A stretch of DNA of 64,000 nt from Saccharothrix violaceirubra. Its GTDB lineage: Bacteria > Actinomycetota > Actinomycetes > Mycobacteriales > Pseudonocardiaceae. The stretch lies in contig NZ_JACHJS010000001.1 of NCBI RefSeq assembly GCF_014203755.1, positions 2,976,001 through 3,040,000 of the forward strand, in the 5' to 3' direction. Made by a program: the position numbers and the translations under genes. The notes under the pieces are model-generated. The model was not told the origin of the DNA. It saw nothing but the letters and a program-made list of their open reading frames with translations, and ran no database searches. How positions within the stretch are numbered: position 1 is the stretch's first letter; the number at the start of each line of letters is the position of its first letter. Below are positions 11,443 through 20,901 of this stretch, one piece after another.

Positions 11443-11521
11443 GCCACACCCCCAGGCAGGGAACACTGTTCCGCACAGTAGGCACCCGCGCATACGCAGT
11501 CCACGGGATGTGACCGTGCCG

Positions 11522-13024
11522 CTACGGGTTTCCGGGCAGAGTCCACTTCGGACACCGCTGCGCGGCCTGGGCCCGTTTTCGGCGGCAGCGGATCGACAGT
11601 GCGAACAACACCGACACCAGGAGCATGATTCCCGTGCCGAAGACAGCCGATCCCAGGGCGCTTCCCGAGGACGTGGGCGATGTCGTCCACCGGCCCACGG
11701 CCATGGCGACGGTGGTCGGCGCCGTCATCGCGAGCACGATGACGGAGACGGCGGGGGGAATCCTGCTCAACGGACGGAGCAACACCACACGGAGAGCGAG
11801 TCGGGCGGGTACCGGTGACCTCCCGGCCCGCCACCGTGCGACCGGCCACCGGAGCAGGACCGCGCAGCAGACGCCGATCATCAGGGAGGCGGCCCCGCCG
11901 GCGAGGTCGCCGGCGGTCGTCTTGCCCGGGGGCGGCGTGCCGAACAGGAAACCCACGACACCGGCGAGCGTGCCGGCCACCCCGAAGATCACCCCCAGCC
12001 ACAGTGGGATCAGGAGAAGTCCGCTGACCACCCGCGAGACGCCGCTCGCCGCTCCCCGCGCCGACGGGGCCGGGCGGACCGGCGGGACGGACGGTGGTCC
12101 GACCGCCGCGCCGGCGAAGAGCGGGGACATCGGCCGGTATTCGAGAGGTCGCGGATTTTCGGGCCACGCCACCGGGGCGGGAGGGGGCACGACGGCGGTG
12201 GGGATCGGGGCGTTGGCGACCGGAGCGGGTGGGACCTGTGCGGGAGTGGCGGCGGCGACCGGGACGGCGACGGGCTCGGGGACCGGCGGTCGGTCCCCGC
12301 GCAGCAACAGGTCGGCGCTCGTGCCCGTGCTCTTGAACCTCGGCTCCGGAATGCCGTGGTTCGCTGTGGCGGCGAGCAGCGACCGGTAGAGGGTGTTGAT
12401 CGTCAACGGTGCCGAGGCGAGCGACGCTCCGCGCGTGAGGATGTCGATGAGTTCGGAGGTGAAGGCGGTGTTCCGATGGCCCTCGGAGGCGAGTGACACC
12501 CGGTTCGGCGCCGACGACGTGATGACCGTCGTCCCCGCGACCGCGATGTCCCGCGCACCGATCCCGCCGGCCGACATCGCCCCGAGAGCGGTCCCGGAGT
12601 AGCAGCAGTCGAGGATCAGGAGCTTGACCCGTGCCGGACTGTCCGCCAACACCTCGCGCACGAAGTCGAACGGCACGGCGGTACCGGCGAGACCGTCGCG
12701 ATCGGAGTCGCGGACGGTCAGGTACAGCTCGTCCCTGACGTCGTGCCGGACACCGTGGCCCGCGTAGTAGACGACCAGGAGGTCCTCGGCCTGGTGCGCG
12801 GTCTTGCGCAGGCGCTCCATGAAGCTGCTCACCGTGTCCGGGGTGTCGACCAGCACGCACTGCTGCCAGCCCAGGATCCCGGTGTCCGCGGCGGTGAGCG
12901 CGCACATGAGGTCGAACAGGTTGTTGCGGACGGCGGGCAACGGCGGGAAGTGGTCGGCCCGCTTGAAATCACTCGTGCCGATGAGCACGGCCCGGGAGTG
13001 CGTCCGGTCGGGGAGGCTGGTCAT
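11522..13024 (-). CDS. Membrane-anchored caspase-like (peptidase C14) protein of an EACC1 system
   Basis: A 500-residue protein with an N-terminal caspase domain: RAVLIGTSDF near 11-20, catalytic His90 in YYAGHG and catalytic Cys141 in LDCCYSG. A proline-rich linker (about 240-330) follows. The last 160 residues hold about four hydrophobic segments, including a glycine-rich pair near 340-375, so the protease is probably tethered to the membrane. The ATG at 13024 has GGAGG just upstream and overlaps the stop of EACC1 (TGATG), so it was the second gene of a two-gene operon. Caspase/EACC1 pairs belong to predicted suicide or conflict systems. The operon promoter now lies about 14.6 kb away on the far side of the mobile element, so this gene may be silent or driven from within the element. 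Confidence 0.88.
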   Translation of the reverse strand: MTSLPDRTHSRAVLIGTSDFKRADHFPPLPAVRNNLFDLMCALTAADTGILGWQQCVLVDTPDTVSSFMERLRKTAHQAEDLLVVYYAGHGVRHDVRDELYLTVRDSDRDGLAGTAVPFDFVREVLADSPARVKLLILDCCYSGTALGAMSAGGIGARDIAVAGTTVITSSAPNRVSLASEGHRNTAFTSELIDILTRGASLASAPLTINTLYRSLLAATANHGIPEPRFKSTGTSADLLLRGDRPPVPEPVAVPVAAATPAQVPPAPVANAPIPTAVVPPPAPVAWPENPRPLEYRPMSPLFAGAAVGPPSVPPVRPAPSARGAASGVSRVVSGLLLIPLWLGVIFGVAGTLAGVVGFLFGTPPPGKTTAGDLAGGAASLMIGVCCAVLLRWPVARWRAGRSPVPARLALRVVLLRPLSRIPPAVSVIVLAMTAPTTVAMAVGRWTTSPTSSGSALGSAVFGTGIMLLVSVLFALSIRCRRKRAQAAQRCPKWTLPGNP

Positions 13025-13091
13025 CACGCCTCCAGGAATCCCCGGGCCGCGGCGACCGCGGCCTCCACGTCGTCGCCGGAGCCGCACGTCA
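13024..13091 (-). pseudogene. EACC1, 3' fragment (rest at 27414-27698)
   Basis: The last 22 codons of the EACC1 gene, read toward lower coordinates: LTCGSGDDVEAAVAAA followed by RGFLEA and a stop that overlaps the caspase ATG. The fragment has no start of its own. Its frame joins exactly, without gain or loss of a base, to the frame ending at 27414, restoring GRELD-LTCGSG and a protein of 117 residues, the usual EACC1 length. The interruption is therefore an insertion, not a deletion. Confidence 0.85.
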
Positions 13092-13095
13092 ACTC

Positions 13096-13126
13096 TTCTC
13101 TCCGCTTAGTTGCCGTGTCTCGATAG
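13096..13126 (+). repeat. Left terminal inverted repeat of the 14.3-kb element
   Basis: TTCTCTCCGC, TT, AGTTGCCGTGTCTCGATAG in order, 3 bases inside the left junction. It matches the reverse complement of 27382-27410 at 26 of 29 positions plus a 2-base insertion. The identical core GCCGTGTCT followed by GATAG is the likely recombinase arm site. It overlaps the start of the first recombinase frame. Confidence 0.75.
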
Positions 13127-14510
13127 CGGCCTCGAACCGGCAGCGGCCGGCAACAACTGCGTTGCACTCTTGTCCGGTCCGCGGCCGGCGACCGTCGTCA
13201 ATCAGTGGCTGCGCGAGTTGCCGTCGAGCGGGTGCCCGGCACCGTCCTCGTGGGAGTCGTATGCACGGGTCCTGCGGTCGTGGATGGAGTTCATCGTCCC
13301 GTTCGGGGTGAGTCTGTTCGACGAGCGGCGCCCGCTGAAGGACGCGCCGGGTGCCTACGCGGTGCACCGGGCGTGCGGCCCGGTCGAGGCTCGGTTCGAG
13401 GTAACGACCTGGGATCGGCACGTCAGCGTCTTGTCCTCGTTCTACCGGTGGGTGGTCGCCGAAGGCTACGCCGCGGCCGAGCCGTTCACCTACGCGCAGG
13501 CCAAGACTCTCTACGGCGATCAGTTCCGCGACCGCCGAATCAACCTGGCGATCCGGCGCCGCCCCAAGGCGCACGTGACGATCAAGTACCTGGAGGAGGA
13601 CTTCGAGGCGCTGTTCCTCAAGGCGTTGGCGGGGTTGACGCCGGAGGGCGAGGAGGACACCGGCTACCGGGGCCGGTAGCTCGCGCGCAATTCGGCGATC
13701 GGCCGGCTAGGTCTCGCGACAGGGTTGCGCCGCCAGGAGTTCTCCTATCTGCTCGTGCCGGAGATCCCCGCGCTGCCGCCGAAACCGTCAGGCTTACCAA
13801 TCCTGTTCCATGTGCCGTCGGGGGTGACGAAGGGCCGCAAGTTCCGCACGACGTGGATCAGCTATCGAGCGTTGGTTGAGGTACACCACTATCTCGACCT
13901 GACTCGTCCTCTCGCGGTCGAGGGATCGACCTGGCGGCCTCCGCCGAGGGCTGGTGAGCCGCTGCTGGTCGCCGAGGTTGACCCAGTCGCGGGCCGGGTG
14001 AACGGAAAGCGGGTGCGGTGGGCGTCGCTGCGCCCAGCTGAACGCCTGCGGCTGGTCGCTCCGGACGGCGGCTCGATGTTGGTCGCGGTGCGCGGCGACG
14101 GAGGTCCGTTCACCGCGTGGGCGACGGTGTTCGAGCGAGTCTCCGATCGCATCCGGGACCGGTTCGAACCTCGGTTCCCCATGGTGTACCCGCACCGGCT
14201 GCGGCACACGTTTGCGATCCGGACGCTGGAGATGCTGGTCGAGGGCTACTACGCCCAGGCCGCCAAGCTGGTCAAGGATACCGACGGGGACGCCGCGCTG
14301 GCCTTGTATCCGTCCAAAGCGGACCCGTTGATGGTGTTGCGAGGCCTGCTCGGTCACTCCTCGGTGCTGACGACAGAAGCGTATCTACGTCGGCTGGACA
14401 TGACCCGGATCTACCGCAACGCCTACGAACGGGCCGGCCAGGAGCACGGGCTCGCGGAGATCACCGCAGCCGAACGCGAAGCTGATGCCGAGTTCCAGGA
14501 TGCCATCTGA
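13110..14510 (+). pseudogene. Tyrosine recombinase (TnpA-like) interrupted by an in-frame stop
   Basis: The first recombinase of the element's module, about 466 codons, would catalyse strand exchange at the element ends. The N-terminal half ends at a TAG (13677-13679), and the same frame continues at once with NSAIGRLGLATGLRRQEF, the box I region with the catalytic Arg. Box II reads YPHRLRHTFA, followed by GLLGHSSVLTTEAYLRR with the nucleophilic Tyr. All catalytic residues lie after the stop, so only a 189-residue N-terminal fragment would be made without readthrough. The apparent start is a TTG after a TAG at 13107. The last stop overlaps the ATG of the next gene (TGATG). A single base change (for example GAG or CAG to TAG) explains the damage. 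Confidence 0.82.
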
Positions 14511-16278
14511 TGCCCGCAGAACTGATCGGCGACCCGCTGGGAATCGAGTTCGTGTCCACCGCACGGCGCACCACGGCGACCATCCACATCGGGCAGACCT
14601 GCAATCCGCGGCTGGCCCGCGAAATGCTGATCGGCCTGACCAATCTGGTCCCATCCCCACGGACCGATCGACGAGCTGAAGTCCCTCCAGCAGTACATCA
14701 CCGCGATCCGCCGGTTCGTGGCCGAGCTGGCCGATCGCGGCCACCTCGGCGGAGTCGCCGACCTGTCTCGCGCGAGGCTGGCCGAGTACTGGATGAGCGC
14801 CGGCAACGCCCGCGAGTAACAAGACCCGCCGCATGGTCGCCGCGCTCGACCGGGACGCGTCCGTGCTCACGCCGGAAGTGCGGGCGCTGGTCGCAGGGCG
14901 CCACTTCAACCCGCAGCGCCGCCGGGACAAGCGCCCCTCGGTGCCCTATACCGAAGGCGAGTGGCAGCGGCTGCAACAGGCGTGCCGCACGATCATCCGC
15001 GCCACCTTCGCCGAGCACCGCGCGGCGCTGGCAGCAGCCGAGCGTGGCCGTGATCCCCGTGCCCAGGGCTGGTCGTTCGACAACCTCGGCTGGCTGCTGC
15101 GCCGGCAGGGTCCGGTGACGTGGACCGCGTTCGGCCGGGAGCACGGCTCCGCGGCGGGCAAGGCGTGCGTCGAGCTGCTGCCCAAGGCGTGCGCGGCGTT
15201 GTTCGTCGACACCAACGCCGCGCTGGCGTATCGCCTGTTGCTGGGCACCTACATCGGGATCGTCCCGGACGGCATCGAGGCCCTCGGTGTCGAGGACCTT
15301 GATTGGGCCGGTGATGCCACGATCCTGCTGGGCTACCTCAAGGGCCGCACCACCCAGGAGAGCGTGACCCTCAACCGGCGGTCCGTGCGGCTGCTGGAAC
15401 AGTGGCTGGAGCACTCGTCGCCCACCCGGAACCTGGTCGCACCAGACGCACGGGCGATGCTGTGGACCCGGTACGCACCTGGCCGCTACGACGACGTCGT
15501 CACCGTGCCGTTCACCTCTGGGCAGGTCGCGGAGTGGGCGGAGCGTGGCCATCAGGCGTTGACCGCGGCCAATCTCGCGCTGGTCGCCGACGACGGCAGC
15601 CCGCTGCGGCTCGACCGGCGTCGCATCCGCACCACCTTCACCTCGCTGCGGGACCGCAATTCCTGGTTCGGCAGCAGCCGATCCACCGTGGATCCCAACC
15701 ACACGCCCGCGATCGAGGGTGACAGCTACCTCACCGCGACCACCCCGGCACAACGCGACGCGGTCGAGACGATCATCGAGAACAGTCAGGCTGACCTGCT
15801 ACGCAAGGCCCAGCCGCCCATGGTGCTGAGCACCGAGGCCACCACCGAACTCGCGCAGCGGTTCCCGGACGCGATCCGCGCGATGGGGCTGGACAACGCG
15901 ACGGTCACCGAACTGGTCGGCACCGCGAACAGAGACGTGTTCGTCGCGGCGTGCGCCGATCAGCTCTCCGGCCTGCACGGACCGGTCGGCAAACCGTGCC
16001 CGGCCCGGCCGTGGGTGTGCCTGCTCTGCCCGTTGGCGATCTTCACGCCCCGGCACGCGGTGAACCTGCTGTGGATGCAGGCGTTCTTCGCCCGCCAATG
16101 GCAGCAACTGCCGTCCGCGCAGTTCATGGTGCTGTTCGGCCCCTACGCGCAGCGCATCGACACCGTCCTCGCCGCCTTCCGCGACCGCGATCCGGCGCTG
16201 CTGGCGCGGGCGGCCCGCGACGTGGCCGACACCGACGCTGAACTGCCCCTGCTCCCGGAGGAACGCACCACCTCATGA
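14510..16278 (+). pseudogene. Second recombinase-type gene of the module (TnpB-like), two frameshifts
   Basis: The protein starts at ATG 14510 (PAELIGDPLGIEF, then EMLIGLTNL), must shift near 14655 into DELKSLQQYITAIRRF and AEYWMSAGN, and must shift again near 14813 into SNKTRRMVAALDRD. The third frame is then open to 16278. Each shift corresponds to one extra base. The long open part (from 14833, 481 residues) keeps GTYIGIVPDGIEALGVEDLDW and LLGYLKGRTTQESVTL of a recombinase-like domain, and a C-terminal Cys cluster (GKPCPARPWVCLLCP) that may bind zinc. The downstream part could still be made from ATG 14833. It overlaps the next gene by 4 bases (ATGA). The two shifts could be assembly errors, but together with the stop in the previous gene they look like decay. 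Confidence 0.75.
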
Positions 16279-18449
16279 CCTCACCCATCGTCAGCGCCGA
16301 CCCCGTCGGCCGGTCCCCCTTCGCGGGCCTGGACTTGTGCCGCGCGATCGGCATCACGGTCGCACCCGGCGCGCGGGGGCCGAACTTCGACCAGGATGTC
16401 TGGGACTTCAATTCGGTCACCGACCTGGCCGCCTACATGGCGACGTCGCACAAAAGCTGGAACCTCGCCGCGATCCGCAATCCACTGTGGAGGGTCCTGG
16501 CCAAGGAGTATCTGGTAGCGCTAATGGTTCCCACCCACGAGGCGGTGCGGGAGCTGCCGAGTGCGTTCCGGGTCGCGCGCACGGTTCCGGCGTGCGTCAA
16601 CAAGCACTACGAGCTGATCCGCTGGCTGAACTGGCTGACCGACAACGGTGTCACCGAACTGGGACAGATCACCGATCACTTCTGCGAGTCCTACATCGCT
16701 GAGCGGCGCACCGGGCACGACAAGGACGGCGCGATCATCGAGAAGCGCGGCGCGGTCAACGGCGCCGCCCAAGTCGTCAGCGGTCTCGCCCAGTATCGCG
16801 ACCTGTTCACCACCGACCGATACCCAGCCGGCTTCCGCCCGTTCGGCGGGAAGGCGGCCGTCGCGGTCGCCGGGCTGAAGACGCCGGCCGAGAACAGCAC
16901 GCCCCCGGTGCCCGCCGACATCCTCCAGCCGATGCTGGCGGCGGCGCTCTACATCGTGGACACCCTTGGCCCACAGGTGGTGTCGCTGACACGCCACGTC
17001 ACGGCGGAGCGGGAACGGATCAACCGGCTGCCCCAGCCGCGCAATCCGGGCTGGGGCGTGCTGCTGCGGGCGATCAATCAGCGGGTGGCCGAGGGCCGGC
17101 CGCTCAACCGTGTTCCCTCCCGCATCGAGCCGATCACCCGCTACGCCGTCGACGAGTCCGACCCGCTGTGGGGGATCTCGCTGCGCGACGTCGCGGCCGA
17201 GGCCGCCTTCGGTCACTTCCGCGGCGAATGGCTGGCGGTCCTGCGGCCCGCCTTGGAGCGGGCCGTCGCCCAGGTGGGGATCGACGATCCCTACGGCCGC
17301 GACGGACCGCTCGTCGCGCGAGCCGACGGCCAGGGTGAGGTGCCCTGGACATTGCCACTGTCCGAGCGCCACGCACGCGTCCTGCCCGACGTGGTACGTA
17401 CGGCGTGCCTGCTGGTGGTCGCCGCCGCGACGGGCATGCGCTCCAGCGAACTGTTCGAGCTCGCCATGGGATGCCGGCTCGCGCCGGAGCGCAAGGCGGC
17501 CGGTCTGGTCCGCTACAGGCTGGCGGGGAAGGTCATCAGACACCGTGGTTACGGTGGCGAGGCTGACGAATGGGTGGTCGTGGGCCAGGTCCATCGTGCT
17601 GTCGCGCTCGCCGAGCAGTTGCTGGACGCCGATGCCGAGCCCGGCACGTTGCTGTTCGGCCGGACGGTGTTCAAGAACACCTACGGGACGTTCCGGAAAT
17701 GGGTGAACGGCCCGGCGGGCCAGCGACTCGGGCTCGCACCGATCCCCGAGGCACCAGAGGAGTTGCGGATGCTGCGCCGCACCCTGGCGATCGAGCTCGC
17801 GTACCGACCAGGCGGGCTGCTGGCGGCCAAGGTCGCGCTCAAGCACACCAGCGTGGTCACCACCGAGGGCTACGCCGGGCGGCCCGGCGGCGCTCAGGCG
17901 AAGTTCCTCGTCGAAGTCGGGAAGGAGGAGCAGAAACGCAACCTCGGCCTGCTCGTGGACGAGATCGGCAACTACCAGCGCGGTATCCGACCCGCCGGGC
18001 CGCACGCACACGAGCTGATCGAGTTCTTCGCCGCCGTCGACGGCAAGCTCACCGAGGAGCAACGCGCGGCGCCGAAGATCATCCTCAACGATCAGGAGCT
18101 GCGCCGGATGCTGGCCAAACGCGCGAAGACGCTGCACCTCGGCGTGGCGAACTACTGCTGGTTCACCGACCCCGGCAAGGCGCTATGCCTGCGGCTGGCC
18201 GGCACACCAACCGCCGACCGGCCGCTGATCGGCATGTGCGACTCGGCCCGCTGCCCCCAAGCCACCCACCACCCCTGCCACCGACCCGTGTGGGACCAGG
18301 CAGTGCAGAGCACGACGGTGTTCCTGGGCAACCTCAGCCGCGGCCAGACGGGCGAAAAGGCACGGCTGGAGACACAGCTGGCCCGAGCCCGGCACGTCTT
18401 GGCCGACCTCGACACCGCGACGGCCGGCACCGACGAGGAGCGATGCTGA
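16275..18449 (+). CDS. Large tyrosine recombinase-like protein of the element
   Basis: An intact 724-residue protein, third in the module. Its N-terminal half resembles a core-binding region (NKHYELIRWLNWL near 115). A recombinase catalytic domain follows, with ATGMRSSELFEL near 385-395 (box I Arg), MLRRTLAIELAY near 500 (box II, Arg in place of the usual His) and KHTSVVTTEGYAG near 525-535 (Tyr). The C-terminal 120 residues carry a Cys/His cluster (NYCWF, KALCL, CDSARC, HHPC) typical of the long TnpB-type partners in Tn554-like modules, probably a zinc finger. The start overlaps the previous stop (ATGA), and DUF6262 follows one base after the stop. It is the only recombinase in the module without visible damage. 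Confidence 0.82.
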   Translation: MTSPIVSADPVGRSPFAGLDLCRAIGITVAPGARGPNFDQDVWDFNSVTDLAAYMATSHKSWNLAAIRNPLWRVLAKEYLVALMVPTHEAVRELPSAFRVARTVPACVNKHYELIRWLNWLTDNGVTELGQITDHFCESYIAERRTGHDKDGAIIEKRGAVNGAAQVVSGLAQYRDLFTTDRYPAGFRPFGGKAAVAVAGLKTPAENSTPPVPADILQPMLAAALYIVDTLGPQVVSLTRHVTAERERINRLPQPRNPGWGVLLRAINQRVAEGRPLNRVPSRIEPITRYAVDESDPLWGISLRDVAAEAAFGHFRGEWLAVLRPALERAVAQVGIDDPYGRDGPLVARADGQGEVPWTLPLSERHARVLPDVVRTACLLVVAAATGMRSSELFELAMGCRLAPERKAAGLVRYRLAGKVIRHRGYGGEADEWVVVGQVHRAVALAEQLLDADAEPGTLLFGRTVFKNTYGTFRKWVNGPAGQRLGLAPIPEAPEELRMLRRTLAIELAYRPGGLLAAKVALKHTSVVTTEGYAGRPGGAQAKFLVEVGKEEQKRNLGLLVDEIGNYQRGIRPAGPHAHELIEFFAAVDGKLTEEQRAAPKIILNDQELRRMLAKRAKTLHLGVANYCWFTDPGKALCLRLAGTPTADRPLIGMCDSARCPQATHHPCHRPVWDQAVQSTTVFLGNLSRGQTGEKARLETQLARARHVLADLDTATAGTDEERC

Positions 18450-18450
18450 C

Positions 18451-18894
18451 GTGGGGCGGCTTACCGACCAGGCCCGTGCGCAGAAGGAAGCCGCGATCCG
18501 GGCGGCCATGGACCGGCTGCTCCGTGGCGAGATCCCGGCAGGCGGCAAGTGCGACGTCAAGACCCTCGCCCACGCCAGTGGCATCACTCGCGCCGCGCTC
18601 TACAGCACCTACGTGCACCTGAAAGAAGAGTTTGAGCGGCGCCGCGACCAGCTCCGCGACGCCGGGATCATCGCCGACCCCCGCGACGCCCAGATCGACC
18701 GCCTGAAAGAGCAGGTCCGCCACCTCACCAAGCGTCTGGAAGCCACGCAGCAGGAGAACAACGACCTGACCGCTTTCCGCACCCTGGCGCTGTCCCGGCT
18801 GGCCGCCCAGCACGAGGACATCCTCTGGCTGCGTGCCGCAGCCAGCACCGGAAACCTCCACGACCTGGCCGCTGTCCGCGACCGACGAGCGTGA
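18451..18894 (+). CDS. DUF6262 / TnpC-like accessory transposition protein
   Basis: A 147-residue protein with an N-terminal helix-turn-helix-like part (KTLAHASGITRAALYSTY near 33-50) and a long heptad-rich coiled coil (DRLKEQVRHLTKRLEATQQENNDL, near 85-110). Size, architecture and position after the large recombinases match the TnpC/DUF6262 proteins that accompany Tn554-like modules and influence orientation and efficiency of transposition. The GTG start follows the previous stop by one base. It is intact. Confidence 0.8.
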   Translation: MGRLTDQARAQKEAAIRAAMDRLLRGEIPAGGKCDVKTLAHASGITRAALYSTYVHLKEEFERRRDQLRDAGIIADPRDAQIDRLKEQVRHLTKRLEATQQENNDLTAFRTLALSRLAAQHEDILWLRAAASTGNLHDLAAVRDRRA

Positions 18895-18985
18895 TCGGGG
18901 CAGGCGCGGCATCCCCGCAACGGGGGTTACTCGTTCGAGTGAACCCACGCGGCGCGCGACCAGCGACGACGTAGGGTCACCTACT

Positions 18986-19492
18986 GTGACTGCGCTGCTG
19001 CCGGTGTCCGGGCCGGGGACCGAGCAGGACACGGTGGTCTATGTGGTGGTGTTTCCCGAGGGGCTGCTGGTCGTGCGGCACGCCGCCAGCGGATGCGAGC
19101 CCCTCGACGACGAAGACGTCCCGCCCTACCAGGCCGGGTTGTGGTCAGCGGTAGCCGACGACGTCGATCCGGACCGGCACGAGGTCAACGGGATCGCACT
19201 GGACGGCGACCTGCGGGCAAAGCTCGCCGACGCGGCCGATACAACGCCCGCCGAGTATTCGGACAATCCGGTGGCGACCCGGATGCCCCTCGCCCTGGGC
19301 GCAGAGCCGCAGCCACGGCGCGGTGCCGTGGCCATCGTGGCCGAGGAGGACCCTCAGACGGGGTTGACCGGATCGTTGAGCGCGGGGCAACTGGCCCTGA
19401 TCGTCCAGACCCATCAGACCGCGCTGCTGCCGGCGACCGGGCGGTCGCGCCGCAAGCAGATCGCCCGCGAAGTCCCCGCGGTTGACAGGTAG
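18986..19492 (+). CDS. Conserved hypothetical protein, mobile-element cargo
   Basis: A protein of about 168 residues that I do not recognise. Visible: a hydrophobic strand QDTVVYVVVFPEGLLVV near the start, an acidic middle, and a C-terminal segment LSAGQLALIVQTHQTALLPATG ending in basic residues. There is no signal peptide. The GTG at 18986 is chosen because the 50 extra upstream codons overlap DUF6262 and have no coding character. It is the first gene after the recombination module. Confidence 0.6.
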   Translation: MTALLPVSGPGTEQDTVVYVVVFPEGLLVVRHAASGCEPLDDEDVPPYQAGLWSAVADDVDPDRHEVNGIALDGDLRAKLADAADTTPAEYSDNPVATRMPLALGAEPQPRRGAVAIVAEEDPQTGLTGSLSAGQLALIVQTHQTALLPATGRSRRKQIAREVPAVDR

Positions 19493-19672
19493 ACGTTCTG
19501 CAGGTGCCGAGCGGGTGAACGAGACGAAGAGTTGAGCTTCTTACCGCGTTCTGGATGGCGATGTCACCGCATAGACCGCACAGCATGAGGAGATCGCGAG
19601 ACTGCGGCCCCGCTGGCGAGCGCGACCAACCCGCGCAGTTGGATCCGGGACGGTCCTCGGGGCTGTCTGCGC

Positions 19673-20326
19673 TCAGCCGGGGTTGCCGGTCCGCTGCTCC
19701 GCAGCCGGTGCTGAGTCCGACCGCGTCATGTCGCTGGTGTGGCGGATCTGTGTGGCCTGGTCGGTGAGGGACCGGACTTGGGCGGCCAAGCTGGCGTGTG
19801 TTGCCTTCAGGTGGGTGTGCGTGTCCGCCAGCGGAGGCAACAGACGGGCTGGGTCGTCCTCGGCGAGGGCCTGACCGACCAGGTCGACGTGGCGCTGGGC
19901 GCGCCGGGACAGACCCTGCACGGAGCTAACCTGCCCTGCCAGTTGACGCAGGACTGCGGCGTTGTCCCGGGCCCAGGTGGCCACCGCCCGGTCACCCGCA
20001 CGTTTGTCGCGCTGGGCGCGTACCCGTTCCTCACCGGTCTGCTCGCCGGTGTCGGAGGGCCGCAGGCGCAGGTAGCGACGTTCGGCGGCCTGACGGCTGG
20101 TGACGCCGAGCGCGGGAGCCAGGGCAGCCCAGCTGACCTTCTGCTCGCGGGCCGCAGTGATCAGCTCGGGCTCCCAGCCGGCCAGCTCCTCCCGCAACTC
20201 GCGCAGCACCGTGAGCGCCGCCACCAAGTCGCCAGGACTTCCCGCGCCCATGTGAGTTCGGGCCAGCACGCCCTGGACCAGGGCAAGTGCTTCGGCGGCG
20301 GTGTATCCGCCTGCACTGTCGTTCAA
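19673..20326 (-). CDS. HSP18-type transcriptional regulator
   Basis: A protein of about 217 residues matching the regulators found next to Hsp18/Hsp20 genes in actinomycetes. Its centre has a helix-turn-helix candidate ([25 protein letters not shown], near 65-90), followed by a charged helical region and a C-terminal coiled segment ([16 protein letters not shown]). The TTG at 20326 is chosen because AAAGGA lies 8 bases upstream; the open frame could extend another 25 codons but would swallow two operator-like palindromes. It is divergent from the first hsp20 gene, with the operators between them, so it probably represses both itself and hsp20. The heat-sensing mechanism is unknown. Confidence 0.7.
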   Translation of the reverse strand: MNDSAGGYTAAEALALVQGVLARTHMGAGSPGDLVAALTVLRELREELAGWEPELITAAREQKVSWAALAPALGVTSRQAAERRYLRLRPSDTGEQTGEERVRAQRDKRAGDRAVATWARDNAAVLRQLAGQVSSVQGLSRRAQRHVDLVGQALAEDDPARLLPPLADTHTHLKATHASLAAQVRSLTDQATQIRHTSDMTRSDSAPAAEQRTGNPG

Positions 20327-20328
20327 TG

Positions 20329-20375
20329 TGTCATCCTTTCGGCGACATTGATACTTGTCATCGTTCCGACGACAT
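20329..20375. promoter_or_regulatory. Paired operator-like palindromes between HSP18 regulator and hsp20
   Basis: Two 20-base copies, at 20329-20348 (TGTCATCCTTTCGGCGACAT) and 20356-20375 (TGTCATCGTTCCGACGACAT), spaced 27 bases start to start. Each is an imperfect palindrome of the form TGTC-N-TC ... GA-N-GACA, best in the second copy (TGTCRTCG-N3-CGAYGACA). They lie over the ribosome binding site and promoter side of the regulator and about 55-100 bases upstream of the hsp20 start. This fits binding of the regulator to both. They are unlike the CIRCE and HAIR elements. Confidence 0.65.
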
Positions 20376-20427
20376 GATAGATCTGTGGTGTGCGTCGACA
20401 CCAGAGCCGAGACGACAGGGAGGAATC

Positions 20428-20868
20428 ATGTTGATGCGCACCGACCCGTTCCGCGAGCTCGACCGGCTGACCCAGCAAGTTTTCAACAACGTCGCCGGAA
20501 CCTGGTCGCGTCCCACGGCGATGCCGCTGGACGCCTACCGCGCCGGCGACGAGTTCGTCGTCGCCTTCGATCTGCCCGGCGTCGATCCCGACGCCATCGA
20601 GTTGAACATCGAGCGCAACGTGCTCACCGTCAAGGCCGAGCGCCGGCCCACCGTGACCGACCAATCGGTGGAGATGCAGGTGTCCGAACGGCCCCTGGGC
20701 GTGTTCTCCCGACAGTTGTTCCTCGGTGACACCCTCGACACCAACCAGATCAACGCCGACTACAACGCGGGCGTGCTGACGCTGCGGATCCCGATCGCCG
20801 AGAAGGCCAAGCCCCGCAAGATCGAGATCAGCGGTGGGCAGGCCACCCGCAAGGAGATCAACGCCTGA
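20428..20868 (+). CDS. Small heat-shock protein, Hsp20/Hsp18 family (copy 1)
   Basis: A 146-residue alpha-crystallin-type chaperone that holds unfolding proteins. Seen: N-terminal [15 protein letters not shown], the crystallin-domain start ([21 protein letters not shown]), [10 protein letters not shown], and the conserved [14 protein letters not shown] near the end, followed by an I-x-I-like tail (KIEISGG). The ATG is preceded by AGGGAGGA. It is divergent from the HSP18 regulator. The start MLMRTDPFR is shared with the second Hsp20 at 25025, so the two arose by duplication. Confidence 0.92.
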   Translation: MLMRTDPFRELDRLTQQVFNNVAGTWSRPTAMPLDAYRAGDEFVVAFDLPGVDPDAIELNIERNVLTVKAERRPTVTDQSVEMQVSERPLGVFSRQLFLGDTLDTNQINADYNAGVLTLRIPIAEKAKPRKIEISGGQATRKEINA

Positions 20869-20901
20869 CCCGGCGACGCGAATCACCGAGCTGATCACGG
20901 G

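Noticed and set aside
13600..13740. Programmed stop-codon readthrough in the first recombinase
   Set aside because: Possible, but no known readthrough context is visible, and the next gene also carries lesions, so decay is simpler.
14510..14830. A separate small gene at 14510-15118
   Set aside because: Only its first 50 codons look like protein; the rest is out of frame with the second recombinase, better explained by frameshifts.
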